From: Ooceraea biroi
Lineage: Eukaryota; Arthropoda; Insecta; Hymenoptera; Formicidae
NCBI RefSeq assembly: GCF_003672135.1
Contig: NC_039508.1
Span: 10,923,945-10,987,944 of the forward strand
DNA length: 64,000 bases
Reading direction: 5' to 3'
Numbering within the stretch: position 1 is the first letter of the stretch; the number at the start of each line of letters is the position of its first letter. The notes under the pieces are model-generated. The model ran no database searches. It saw only the letters and a list, made by a program, of their open reading frames with translations, and was not told the origin of the DNA. The translations under genes and the position numbers were made by a program. Shown in pieces: positions 48,331 to 60,400 of this stretch.

Positions 48331-49833
48331 CTACGGACACAAAAATTATTATGTACCTTCTCAGGTAGCGAACGTGAGTAGTTTTTGAAGAAGTCAAACA
48401 AACACGAGTTCTGTTTGTCTTTCAGTGATGACCGGTCCTTTCTTGCATAACTACGATGAATTCGTCGCATTTTTGGCGAATGATAGTACGCTAGGGTTAA
48501 CGCGATCGACCAGAGTGTCAGTGTGTGTGTGCACGCCCCGTATGGCACGTATCGAGCGATCACAGAATGCGTTTGCGGTGCGTCAAGACGAGCGCGTCTC
48601 CAACATGGGCCACCGAAAATACGTATACACTTCGGATAAAAATACTCGAATATGCAATGCCCTTGCCGCGGCTTCCCCGCTGTGAACGTCGCGTTAATCG
48701 CACGTACGATCATCGGCGATGCCTTGATTGCGTTACGTATTTTTCAGCGGCGCGTGGAAACGCACGGAAACACCGGAATGTCATCCGGGAGCCACGTAAT
48801 ACCTGAGAGAACGTTTTGCAGAGGTTCCTCGCGAGCAAAGCCATTTTCCACGACGGAGCCGTGTGTCGACTGTCGACTGCTTATCTCACTCGCATTCGCG
48901 CATGCAGGAACGTAATCGCTCTCGGGGTCGCCGTATCAAGTTAATCAGGCCCGGTGATGAGCGATAGCTCTCCATCCTCCACGAAATCGAAGATTTTGTC
49001 GGCAGAATGAAGAGAAGAGTAATTAGAATTCAACTTACTTAAATTATTTCAGTAATATTATTATTTCATTGTATCCTTAAAGAGGACATATTTTACTATT
49101 CGTCTAACATAATTAATATTCCTGACACGCAAAAATTAATTACAAGAAAATATCTAGCTAATTAACTCTGCAAGCTGTACACGTGATGTCATTTTTCAAT
49201 TGCGTGTCAAGATATAATATTGCGTTGAATCAATTTTTATCCTACAAAACTGCTTTTACAAAATATATTCGGATCGAAAAGTTTCTTATGTTGTAGAAAA
49301 AGAGAAAAGAGAGAGCGAAAGAGAAAAAAGAAAATTCTGAGAACTCCGTACGCTGCATCCGTCACTGTTCAGCCGATCACGTGGTCAGCGTGGGCTACTT
49401 GGCCGACTAACTCCCTAGTCCACCACTAGTACCCATGAATAGATCAGCTGATTCGTTTTCTCGGTGGCTCGTGTTGTGGTCCATTGGTCACCGACACTCT
49501 TATGAATGGCGTCATGGAGCGACACGCCAGGAGCGATCCTCGCTGTGTGCTGTCGATGTCTCCTTAGAGAAAACACGTCTCGTTCGAGCGTCGACGAAGA
49601 GTGGGCCGGAGGATCCCTAGAGGATTACGATCTCGCGGAGTTTGCGAACGTGGGACTGCGTAGAAATAGACACGACGGGAAAGGGCTGCCGCGCATACAT
49701 GGGATAGATCTGAGCCGTGCGGTCTATTTTCGTGAGAGGGACTGCGCGCCTGTCCTTCCTGGACGGACCGTGATCCGGACCCCATCGTGATCCTCCACCC
49801 CACGACTAGGATTTCGTCGGTGAATCGGTCAAA
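48331..49833. other. Divergent region between IDH3B and MTHFSD
   Basis: Should hold the missing IDH3B first exon and both promoters. A purine-rich tract (GAGA/AAGA words) lies at about 49296-49340. The MTHFSD-side 400 bp are CpG-rich. No independent gene is recognised. Confidence 0.4.
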
Positions 49834-51968
49834 ATGACGGAGGCACTACGTGAGTAGCTTCTGGGATGTGTGGCGTTTCCGAGAACGTTCTTTGTAACAA
49901 TCTCTCCGAGACATTTTTCCGGGTATCGTGGGGATGAGTATTTGTTTGAATTGCATGTGCGTGAATATGGATGTACAGATATGTTGAAAGTATCACATTA
50001 TTGGCGAATCATTAAGCGATTATGTGTATTATCTTTGTGTTTTGTTATATTATAATATTAATTATATTATATTAACTATATTAAAATTATTATATTAATA
50101 GTCATTTTATTATTATTATTTTATTACCAGATTATATTTATTACCTATTATTGTTTGCTTTACGTTGATGTTAATAATGTTGGTCTCTTACAGCTCAGGA
50201 GGTGACAAAATCCAGTTTCCGTCGGAAAGTGTGGGACTACATGACGAAGAACGAGCTGGTAAACTTCCCCGTGAACATATACAAACGTATCCCGAATTTC
50301 AAAGGTGCCGCGGAAGCGGCGCAGCGATTGGTGGAACTGGATGAGTTCAAGAAGGCCAGAGCCATAAAAATCAATCCGGATAAGCCGCAGGAGCCCGTAC
50401 GATTTCTGGCTTTGGAGGCCAACAAGGAGATCATCGTACCCATTCCCAGGTTGAGATCCGGTTTATTTCTGCACATCACACCGGTCGCTGGCGCAACGAA
50501 GGAACAATTAAAGACTCTGGCCTCGATGCGTGGCCTAGAACAAGCTGGTAAACCATTCGGACTCGACTCGCATATCAAGGTGAATATTTTGCATCAATAA
50601 AATAATTAATTTAACATAAATGTGTCGATGTATCGTTAAAAATGCGATATTAAATCGTTGAAACTTTCGTTATTCCTGCAGATAGATCTCGTGGTGCTGG
50701 GATCGGTATGCGTCAGTCGGGATGGATACCGGCTCGGCAAAGGGGAGGGTTTCGCGGACCTCGAGTTCGCGATGATGATGAGAATGGGCACGATAACGGA
50801 AGACACGGTCGTTATCACGACGGTGCACGATTGCCAGATCGTGGACCACCTGCCGGCGGAATTGTTCAAAGAGTACGACGTGCCGGTGGATATAATCGTC
50901 ACGCCGACGCAAACGATATTTGTGAAGCCGCGACTGAGGAAACCGTCCGGCATTCTGTGGCACATGCTCAGTGAACGAAGACTCAAAACCATGCAGGTAT
51001 TACAGCAGCTCAAAGAGATGGATGAGAAGTATGCATTAAGTTGCCTGTGAGAATCACCCCGGCTGACCGGTTCCGCGTTAAACACACGATTTATCTCTTT
51101 CGCAGAGATGGCAAGACCGTTGCTCTGAAGGAGGTCGACTCCGACGTGGAGACCCGTCCGTACATTAAAAATCGCGTCAAGTACGCGAAGAACAAAAAGC
51201 GTTCCAACCCGAAGAGGGACATGACGGAGGATTCCGTCATGGATGGTACCAAGGATAAAACGGACAAGCGCTTCTCGCGCAGGCGAACGTACAAGAAGAC
51301 GAAAGTTGAGGAGAAGAATAATTCTTCCAACGCTGAAATACAAGTATATTTCATATCAGACTTTACAAAGCTATCATTCTTTCTATCGAAGATGTTCAAT
51401 GCATGAATCTTCGTTAAAGTGAAGCTAATTCAGTATTAATTTAATACTGAATCTAATTACTATTAATTATTAATTTAAAAAATAATTTCTGTTCGCACTT
51501 GTACCTCTGAAATATATATATAAGACATCTGTCTTATGCGTAGTATTGTTTATGAATGACAACTCATCTCTGTCATAGACGAAAATGGAGAATAACGGCA
51601 AGAGCGCGTCCCGGCGCCGTAAGAATCTTCGTGCCAGGACGAAAGCGCACATCGACTTCTCGTTGAAGCTCTCCAACATCTCGTCCGGCGTGAGGGTTCG
51701 CGATCTCAAGAACGCGCTGCTGGAGCGCGGCGTCAAGCCGAGCGAGATAACTTGGCAGGGCTACCGCGGCATCTGTTACCTTCACTTCAGCAAACTCCGG
51801 GGCGAGACCGCCCTGCCGGATCAACCGGTCCAGGTGGACTCGATCGTGGCGAACCTGCAGCAGCTCCGTATCGGCGAGCCCGCGAACGACGGCGAGGAGG
51901 ACTTCATACACGTCGAGCCCGCGAAACCGATTTCCAGAATCGAGGTGACCGACGTGACGACAGTTTAA
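49834..51968 (+). CDS. MTHFSD: MTHFSD, methenyltetrahydrofolate synthetase domain-containing RNA-binding protein, 458 aa
   Basis: Protein with a 5-formyltetrahydrofolate cyclo-ligase-like fold and a C-terminal RRM. Human MTHFSD is reported in RNA granules, and its substrate is not settled. Five exons: 49834-49849, 50194-50579, 50682-51028, 51106-51343 and 51579-51968. Phases close. The start MTEALPQEVTKSSFRRKVWD gives the family N-terminus. The cyclo-ligase-like domain (about 10-250) contains NFPVNIYKRIPNFKGA, DLVVLGSVCVSRDGYRLGKG, TVVITTVHDCQIV and VDIIVTPTQTIFV. A basic linker (KYAKNKKRSNPKRD, KRFSRRRTYKKTK) follows. The RRM-like end has VRVRDLKNALLERGVKP and WQGYRGICYLHFS. The 16-nt first coding exon is the least certain part. 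Confidence 0.93.
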
Positions 51969-54900
51969 GCGAGCAGCCATGTCACGTGCTTGTGTGCGTT
52001 GCCTCTTGGACGTCCCTCCGGCGTTCCAAGGATGAACATGCTTCCGAAAATGCTTTCCTCTTATGTGAGTTCTCTTTGATGATGCGTACCGTGAAGCGCG
52101 TTTTTCGCATCAGTTACAGATTCTTTGATGAATTTTTGGGAACTCTGGAAATTGCGATTAATTTTTATACTAATTCAAGTCCGATACTGATTTTTGTATT
52201 AATCAAAGTTCTATTGTTAGTTTAAGGGTATTTAATACGTGATAACGCCATAACACTGCACATTTATTTGCACTTTCGCACAAGCGAAGTCGAACTCTCG
52301 CTGAAGAACCGTAACGAAAAAGGAACTATTGCAAGTTTCCGAGTATAATCTGCAATGTTTTTTACTGATACTCAGACTAGTTTGAACGGTTTCAACATAT
52401 GCATGATTTACGTTAAATATACTATTTTTTTTCTTTTTAGTTATTTTATATATTGTTGTTACTTCGCTTAAATCTGTCTTAACGGAGTTGTACTTGTGCA
52501 CATCAGCTTGAGGTAACGCGCCGATAACGGCGATACGAATTCGGTTCAGAGAGACCGAGATGTGATATTTGTCTGGTGCGAATATTAATAGTTACGATTA
52601 ACACAGACGTACCGAAATATATATATATTATATATTTTTGGCTAATAATTTTATTTATAGTACTTCCGCATTAACCGTCATGCTCGTACGTCACATGCGA
52701 GAAGCTATTGAGAGTAACTTTCCAACAAATTCGTCGTAACACGCATAATGATCTGTGATCAAAAGGTGCTTAGGAGTAAGATAGCGGTTCCATGGAAAAT
52801 CGTAGCGGGCGCAAGAGATCCGAAAAATCAAGGAATAGGAAGATTCTATCAAAAGATCGCTAAACGACATTTGTGCTGCTGGGAAAAAGGACATTTGTTT
52901 AGATTCTTTTTCAACTTTTCTAGTCTTTCCCATTGTATTAAAGCATCGTGAAAATCCATGGAATCATGGCCTGTAAAGAGTTATTACGTACACAGTGACT
53001 GCTACTGCATTTCTTCATGGAACAGCGAAGGGCGTAATCATTCTGGATTAGTTTTTTCCGTTCTCCACATAGAAGACACGAATCGAGATAAAATCCATGT
53101 GAGTAGAGTGCATATCTGCGATATAACATTTGAATGACAAATATCTAACATTATAGACTGACGACAATAGCTTAAGTGTTATATTATATATTATAATACA
53201 AAAAGAAGAGTCGACCAGCGAGACCAGGAGGGGATGAATTACTGATGGTTTTTCTTCGTGTAGAACGGGTGGAAGAATACTCTATTTTTCTGTACGCGTA
53301 TATATATCCTCGTGAGAAAAGAGATAAATACAGATAATATATTTTCGTGGTTCCAGCAGCTTTACATTTATAGGCGTGTCCGCGGATCTTCCATGCGTCG
53401 TCATATGCGACGTTGCGGGGAAGCGATCGCTTGCGCGTCAGCAGGAAAAAAGTAAAACGGCAATACTTTGTGATATTAACAAATATGATTTGTTGTTACG
53501 ATTAGCGACGATAGCGTTAGAACTAATAATGATGATTATTTTTATGAAGACGCGCAATAGAGAGTTATCATAATTACACTTATATACATTATAATATTAT
53601 ACATACGCGCTATATATGTACAAATCTTGCATATATAAAGGAAAACATTCTTTTTACTAAGGCTACTGGCGTGATGATGCTTTCATGTATGCTCTCTGCT
53701 ATGTTTTCCAATTACCCGTATCCATAATCAAGTCCGCCCCTATAATCTCCATAGATAAGCATGCAATTTTCACGTCTCTCTCGTCCTTCTTCATAAATAT
53801 AAATGAAACGTGCCTCCTACGTCCCTCCATAAATATATTAATCGAAACGTGAAATCGAGGACAAATCAGACAAGTAAATTCCCTTTTAATCTGCCGGTAA
53901 TCGATGATCTTTCGGTCGCGGTGGTGCTCTGCGAGATGCGATTAACGAGTGGCGATAATTACTTCTCCCGCCTCGGAGGAGCAGAAGAAACGTTTCTTTC
54001 GCGTTGGGATTTTCTTTTCCATCGGACGGAAAAGCGGAATTAAGACGGTCGTCGCGGTCGGAAGCTCCTCTCGTTTTCCGGCGCGCTCGCGATTGAAATC
54101 GCATTAGTCCCGATTGAATTTTCCCGACGAGCATCTCCCGCAGGAGTTTCACCGTTATCGGTTTTTCTTGCTCGATGAGAGGCGGGATTTGCGTCCACGT
54201 AGATGAAACAGCGGAGGATTGTACAATCGTAGAAAAATAGCGAGTGGTTCCGCAAAACGGCCAAGAATGGTTCGTCTTGGTAGTTCTTACCGTTTCGCGG
54301 AGTCTCCTCCATTTTCGCTGGAGCTCTCTCATTTATCAGTAAGGGAGTTAATTTGCGAGGCGCGTAAAGGCAATTAAAAGCGAGGCAGCGGGGCTTAGGG
54401 TTCCATTAGGTCGAATCTCCTTATTTAACGGCGCCTTTACCGCGCAAAGGACTTCCACCGGCTTTCAACGGCCGCTAGAAACTGAACTACATTATCTTCT
54501 ATTGGATTTCCCCATCGGAGACCGGCGAGGGCCGGCGATTGCCGCTCTCCACCTCTCGCTTCGTTACTCCTTTCCGTTAAGAACCGTCCGCTTATCCCTT
54601 GTAGACACCTCGTCAGCATTATTCTATGGAAAACTGTTGATCCTCTCGCAGATCGCCCATCTGATCGCGCGAGAAATGCGCGTTTCTGGAATACAAAGGA
54701 GGTAACACCGCAATTTTCCCCTCGAATGGCGAAAGATTTTTTTCGCGCACGATTGCAAAAAATAAGAAATTTGGGAATATTTTTATTAAACGTAAAATTC
54801 CATGTTGCGCACGAGAGGGTATTTAATTAATATGATGATGCAAATGCTGTTTCACCTTCGGAATCAATCGTGGCGCATTGATTGCGAATTTTCGCGACTG

Positions 54901-57443
54901 TTTATATTTGACGTTAAGCGAATTAAGCGAATGAAAACGATCAACAAAAAAGCCACGTTGAATAATTTTCATTCATTATAGCCGCGTGTAGTGCCGTTCG
55001 CAATCGATTATCGCGCAGAGGCATTAAAAATACATCGAGCTAGTAGTTTAATCGTTACGTTATTTGCGGCGCCTGTATAAGCGGCGAACGCAATAATTGC
55101 ACGGTAATTGGCCCGTTATGTCATTGGCTTGCAGCAGCTTTACAAACGCAATTAGCGCGGGATATTTCTTTCCTTTCAGACGTGATTCACAATGGACAAC
55201 TTATGCGCTTGTTACATAAATTGCGCCCCCTGCACTCACTCGCTAATTTGGCGGACAATTATTTTCTGTCAAGCCTTTCTGTCGAGAGCAAAGCAACGTT
55301 TATTATTGCATTCCCGCTGCCGGCATCTATGGGCGAGGGCTTTGATCAATTTAGAGCTAATTTTTCTCTAAGGTATACTTTTGTATCGTCTGAACCGGGA
55401 TCCACGTTGTACATTGTACAGGCTGGAGTGGGTGACCCCTTTCACCCCCTTTTCACCCTTACGAAACGGCGCCAGTGCTATCGATTATCCGGCGCTCCTT
55501 CAGTCACTTGGTTAATACCAAATCTAATGTACTTGTAATTCTTACGGCATATGAATATGCTAATGGCGATGTCTTCTTGATGTAAGATCAATAGCTCCTT
55601 TGTCTCACTTTGCTCCCTGGACCTTCGCAAGAGTGTTGTTTATCCGCGGAATATTATATGCGACAAAATGTGAGGCACTACAGCAAGGTCTTAGGTTTAT
55701 TATGTTACAAGGTCTTAGGCTTATTATTTATTATGTCTACAATTTGTTTGAAAACGTATTTCATATATCGAGACTCGACGTTTAATTTTGTATTGATTAT
55801 TATTATATTATTATTATATTATTATAGGATTGTTACGTACCGTTTGCGCGCGCCTGCATGTTCTCGTGAAAGTCGGACGGATTTACACGCCAAACCGCGT
55901 TAACAACATGTCAAAGATACTCTTTATTCTCAATTCTGGTACATAGTCTCATCTCTAAACAATATCTATCTTTATATTAAATATAAAACATGTACATTAT
56001 ATGTAGGTCATTGTTCCCAGCCCCATCAACAGAGAAAGTTACGTTATCGTGTCAATACGAGTTTTATTTAATCCTTTCAGTATCGTGATCGGACGTAGGA
56101 GCGTCAAGATTTACCTCTGTTTTATCAAGGTTCGCCTAGTACTTGAATTATAACATTACAACTTTTGTGTCGTCCATAATTCTTCGATTTAACATTGTTT
56201 TAATTTGTCAATTTGTGAATTTGCACATTTTACTACACCACGTCGAGAGCTTCGCACCTCTAAATCGCGGATGACAATATCTCCCTCTCGATTTATTCGC
56301 AATTTCCTTCGTAATCAAAAAGTGACTGATATTAATATATTAATTTATTAGTGTAGTCAAAGTTGCACTGAAAGGATTAATTGATGCCGTTTACCGAAGC
56401 GTCTAGTATCTACTTCTAAGGATTCACGCAATCAGCTTCGCAAAGCGAGCAGAGCAACGAAAGATTCGTCTGAACAATAATCAGCGCATCGTTCGCCGCT
56501 TTCAGGAAGAAGCCTGCGACAACTATTGATCGTAGCTGGTGGAACGATCCGTGGATGGTGATCCTATAAATGCACATTCTCCTGGTTTAAGTGCGCATTG
56601 CCGGGAAATAAATCTTGCGTGCGGTTTCCTCCTCAATGCAGTTGCCACCCCAATTTCCATTTCCAAGTCTTTTCCAGGACATTTCCAAGTCTTCGTAGAA
56701 GTCGGCTAACATCAGCGAACTAGTTATTAGCAGTCCGGGCGCTATCAGCCCGCCTGCGAAAATTCCGTCTATTTGAATTAATAACGAAATTGTCCGTTCG
56801 TCTGTTACAGATAAGCAGAAACACGATGAAGCGCGATGAAGAACTACAGAAGTCTCGGAGAACCTTCCGGCGCTTCCAGCCGCAGGGAGAAGAACGGAAG
56901 AGAAGATATTCTTAAATAATGGAGGCGCAATACATACAATAACTCTAAGAATGTGATTTCGAAGCGGACGCCGCGGAGGCCGTAAAGGAAAATCCACTGC
57001 GGGGATGGCGGCAATCGCGGTGGATATTGAGAATAAGGACTCTCGTATCCGTATGGATAGAAAAATAAAAGCGGAGCGTCACACGCGGCGGCATCATAGT
57101 TCTCTTCGGGGAGAAGTATAAAAACTGGTCATCGTTCACCCCTACGGTGGTGGTGGTGGTGCACACCCCCCCCCTCCCCCGCGCCCCGCGTACGTATGTC
57201 CGCTGAAATTGACATTGCTCGGCGGATCCTCCCGCTGCTTCCGAGACTCGCGTGCGCCTCGGAGAGATACGAAACACGACATCAGACATTAGAAACATCT
57301 GTACAGTAGGAATTAGTGAAATCGGTAAATGCGCCGCCGTCGCGGCGCGCGTACAGCTGCGGGGATCTCGATCTATAGTGTACCAGCTACAAGTGGGGTA
57401 GACCATGTTCCATGAGAGACATCCGTGGTCCAGTGGGTGATCT
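51969..57443. other. Long convergent spacer between MTHFSD and STK32
   Basis: 5.5 kb without a recognised gene. The first part is AT-rich, presumably the MTHFSD 3'UTR. A small C-rich frame on the minus strand near 52940-53130 may be a transposase remnant. About 53.8-57.4 kb is of higher GC, with repeated short frames of no family resemblance, and includes a near-duplicate word AAGGTCTTAGGTTTATTATG at about 55683-55725. The last 1.4 kb probably holds the STK32 3'UTR. A GGTGGTGGTGG and poly-C tract is at about 57147-57188. Confidence 0.4.
52938..53129 (-). pseudogene. Possible zinc-ribbon remnant of a transposase
   Basis: The frame reads CLLCGERKKLIQNDYALRCS then MKKCSSSHCVRNNSLQ, a C-x2-C...C-x4-C arrangement reminiscent of the N-terminal ribbon of ISXO2-type transposases in arthropods. 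It stops soon after, and the flanking sequence is broken in all frames. Could equally be chance. Confidence 0.25.
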
Positions 57444-60400
57444 TTAGGACGTGCTAGGCTCCGGACTCGCGTCGATGAAGTCGATGTCCGAGGACGCCGT
57501 GGCGCTCGCACGGCGACCTTGTCTTGGCGACGCGCTTATGCGCGCTTTGACGTTCGTCGTAGAGACGCTCAGCCGGTTTCCGGTTCGCTGGGCCGGCAGA
57601 TGTTGCTGCTTTGTTCTGTAATCAAGGGGATCGACCGGGTATCGTCGTGAGCGCTGGGAGAGACGTCGCCACGGGAGATTAATGTGCACCCCGGCGCCCG
57701 GAATGTCAACTAAGGGATCGCTCGTTGATTCGCTTCGAATGATCTTGGAAGAAAAAGCGGTCTGATCGACAGGGTCCGGATGGGTCACCCTCGCGCTCAA
57801 GCGAACGTTCGCAAGCGATTCGTTTCGTCCACGATAAATGCCGTCGCGATCGTGATCGCGATTTAATGCTAATGATTCGCAATTGCTGTTACATTGATCC
57901 GACTGGCTCACGTGTAACATTTGCTAGGAAAAAATATCACTCATCAAGCCGCTTTTTTCCAGTGTACGCCAGCAAGGGAAGCCACATCAACTACGAAAGT
58001 TCAAGGCAAACTGGAGAACGTTGTGAAAAGTGGTGGAAAGTCAGAAGAACATCGTATTATATCAGGCGGTCTCATTTTCTTGCCACGATGATGCAAAATG
58101 AGAGAGATTAAACAGGACCGTCCCCAATTCGCGACATCATGATTGATCGGTGCCTTGCCGGGGGAGGAAGATAAAGGCGCAGCCGAACATCGACGGATGG
58201 ATCACTAATGTTGATACAACCACGCGGGATTTCCATTGAAACGTACATACCCGAGAGCTTCTTCGGCATCCTTCATGGCAGTGTTCAGTTCCTCTTCCCA
58301 CTGTTTCTCCTTCCTCTCCCGCTCCTGCCTCTCGATCTCGCGTTCGCGATTGTATACCCGATACTCCGGGATGTAAGCCAATCTTCGCGTATCTCCGCTT
58401 GATCCGGCGGCCTCGGCGAATAGAGCGGCATCCTCCCCCGAGTACTCCACCCTCAACGATCTGCAACATCAGGATAGCGCGCCGATATTTCGCATATTGT
58501 CGTAGAATTATGCGAAACTGCGAGCGAAATGGGGTTGAATTAACGCATCGTTGACGCGATAGATCGCAATTGGACACCAAAGTGACGATTATTACTCTGG
58601 ATTCCGTTAAAGGTGAAAGGGAACGTGCTCGACCGACCTTTGCTTCGCCAGGCGTTTCTTTTTCTTGTGCAACGGCTTCGTCTCGATTATCATTTCCTCC
58701 AGCTCGAAGGTGGGATCGCAGTTCAAATGATCCTTGGGCGGCATGAAGGGTGGCTTTATCTGCTTGCTCAGCACCTTGTCGAAGTCCAGCTTCTTCATCG
58801 CGCTCACCTGTTTGAGTTCCTTTAAACTCGACACTCGGTCCCTCGGCGTCAGGGTTAATAAACGGTTCAGGAGATCACGTATCGACGAGCTCCAGTGCGA
58901 AGAGATCGACCTTTCCTCCTGAAACACGAGTTTCAGGAACATCGATATCTACAGGATCATCGCCGCCACCTCGCGTGGCAAAGAAGTTGGGAATTAGACG
59001 TAGCTATTCTCTATGAACGTGTTCCGTCACACGCTATTAAGGAAGAACCTAATTTCTCTGAACGCAAACGTTAAATAATCATCTCGAAATAGAAAATCAT
59101 TCACATAATTAATGAATGTGATTCGCTGGTTCAGGCTGATCCCATACAGCACAAAAGTTTGCAGCAACATTGCTGCAATATTGCAATATTGCACATTGCA
59201 GTGCAATGTTGCAGAAATATTGTATAGTCATGAATTTGCAATATACTTTAAACACGTTACAGCAACATTGTAAAATATTGTGAAAATAACATTACTTTTA
59301 TTGTGTGTTTGTGTGTCACTTACAATTAGAGTAAGTATTTAAAAATGTTTATTATTATAATAATTTTAATATACATAGGATTGAAAGCATTTTTATATTA
59401 ATTATATATGTATATAAATTTTTCTATTACCTCCAAACCCTAAAATTAAAATAAAATAAACTTATGCGTTATTATACATACAACCCATACAGCACCGATT
59501 AATACAGAAAGCTTTCAGGAAGGTTTTAAAATCATTTCAAGATTTCACATTTCATATGCAACATTTCTGAAAGGATTCCGCAATATGTCATATGAAACGT
59601 TGCAATAGAAATGTTTCTAAAACCTACCACATGCAATAAATGTGAAAAAATGTGAATATTGTAAAAAGTAAAATTATATATAATATACCTAGACCAAATA
59701 TTCGATCTTTAGTGAAGCTAACCAGTTGACAAAAAAATGCATTATCTTCACGTATCCTTTTTTTCTTTCAAATATAAGTGTTGGTTGAACAGAGAATTAT
59801 ACATCTATATAATTCTTTCCTTTTAATCAACTATTTGGAGGAAGAAAAAGGGAAATATATAATATAAGAATGGCTCTTTGTCAATGTGCCAACAATTCAC
59901 GCTTTTTAAAGGGAAACTTGGTGAATACTTGGTTTAGCTATGTATGTGCATATCTATATACATCTTATATATATTATGTATTTTTTTCATTAAGCATATT
60001 TCAGAAATCATATTTATTATATTAATTAGATTGCAAATATTAAATAAAAACGTACAATAAAAATAATAAATACATTTTATATATAATTTTTATTATAACT
60101 TTTTAGTATTTGCAATCTTCTGAATACTCGTATAATAAATTTAAATATACTTTCTGACGTATTTTCAATTTATTTTAATAAGAGCTTTGTAATTTGTGTG
60201 CAACATCATAGGAAAGTTTCAAAATTATTTCAATTAACCTTCAGTAATGTATCAAAAAGATTTCAGCTATTTTAATAATCTTTCGGCAATATTTCAGAAA
60301 GGTTGCAGATTGATCTATACCTTTCAGCAACCTTTCTATAAGGTTTTGAATGCAAGTGTCGCGGACATTTTGCTATTCCGGAGTTGTCTCATAACTGTTG

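Noticed and set aside
50636..51343. 235-codon minus-strand frame
   Set aside because: Antisense to MTHFSD exons 3 and 4, which match the family with correct splice sites.
55182..55538. 118-codon plus-strand frame in the MTHFSD-STK32 spacer
   Set aside because: No family resemblance, no splice context and no conserved motif.
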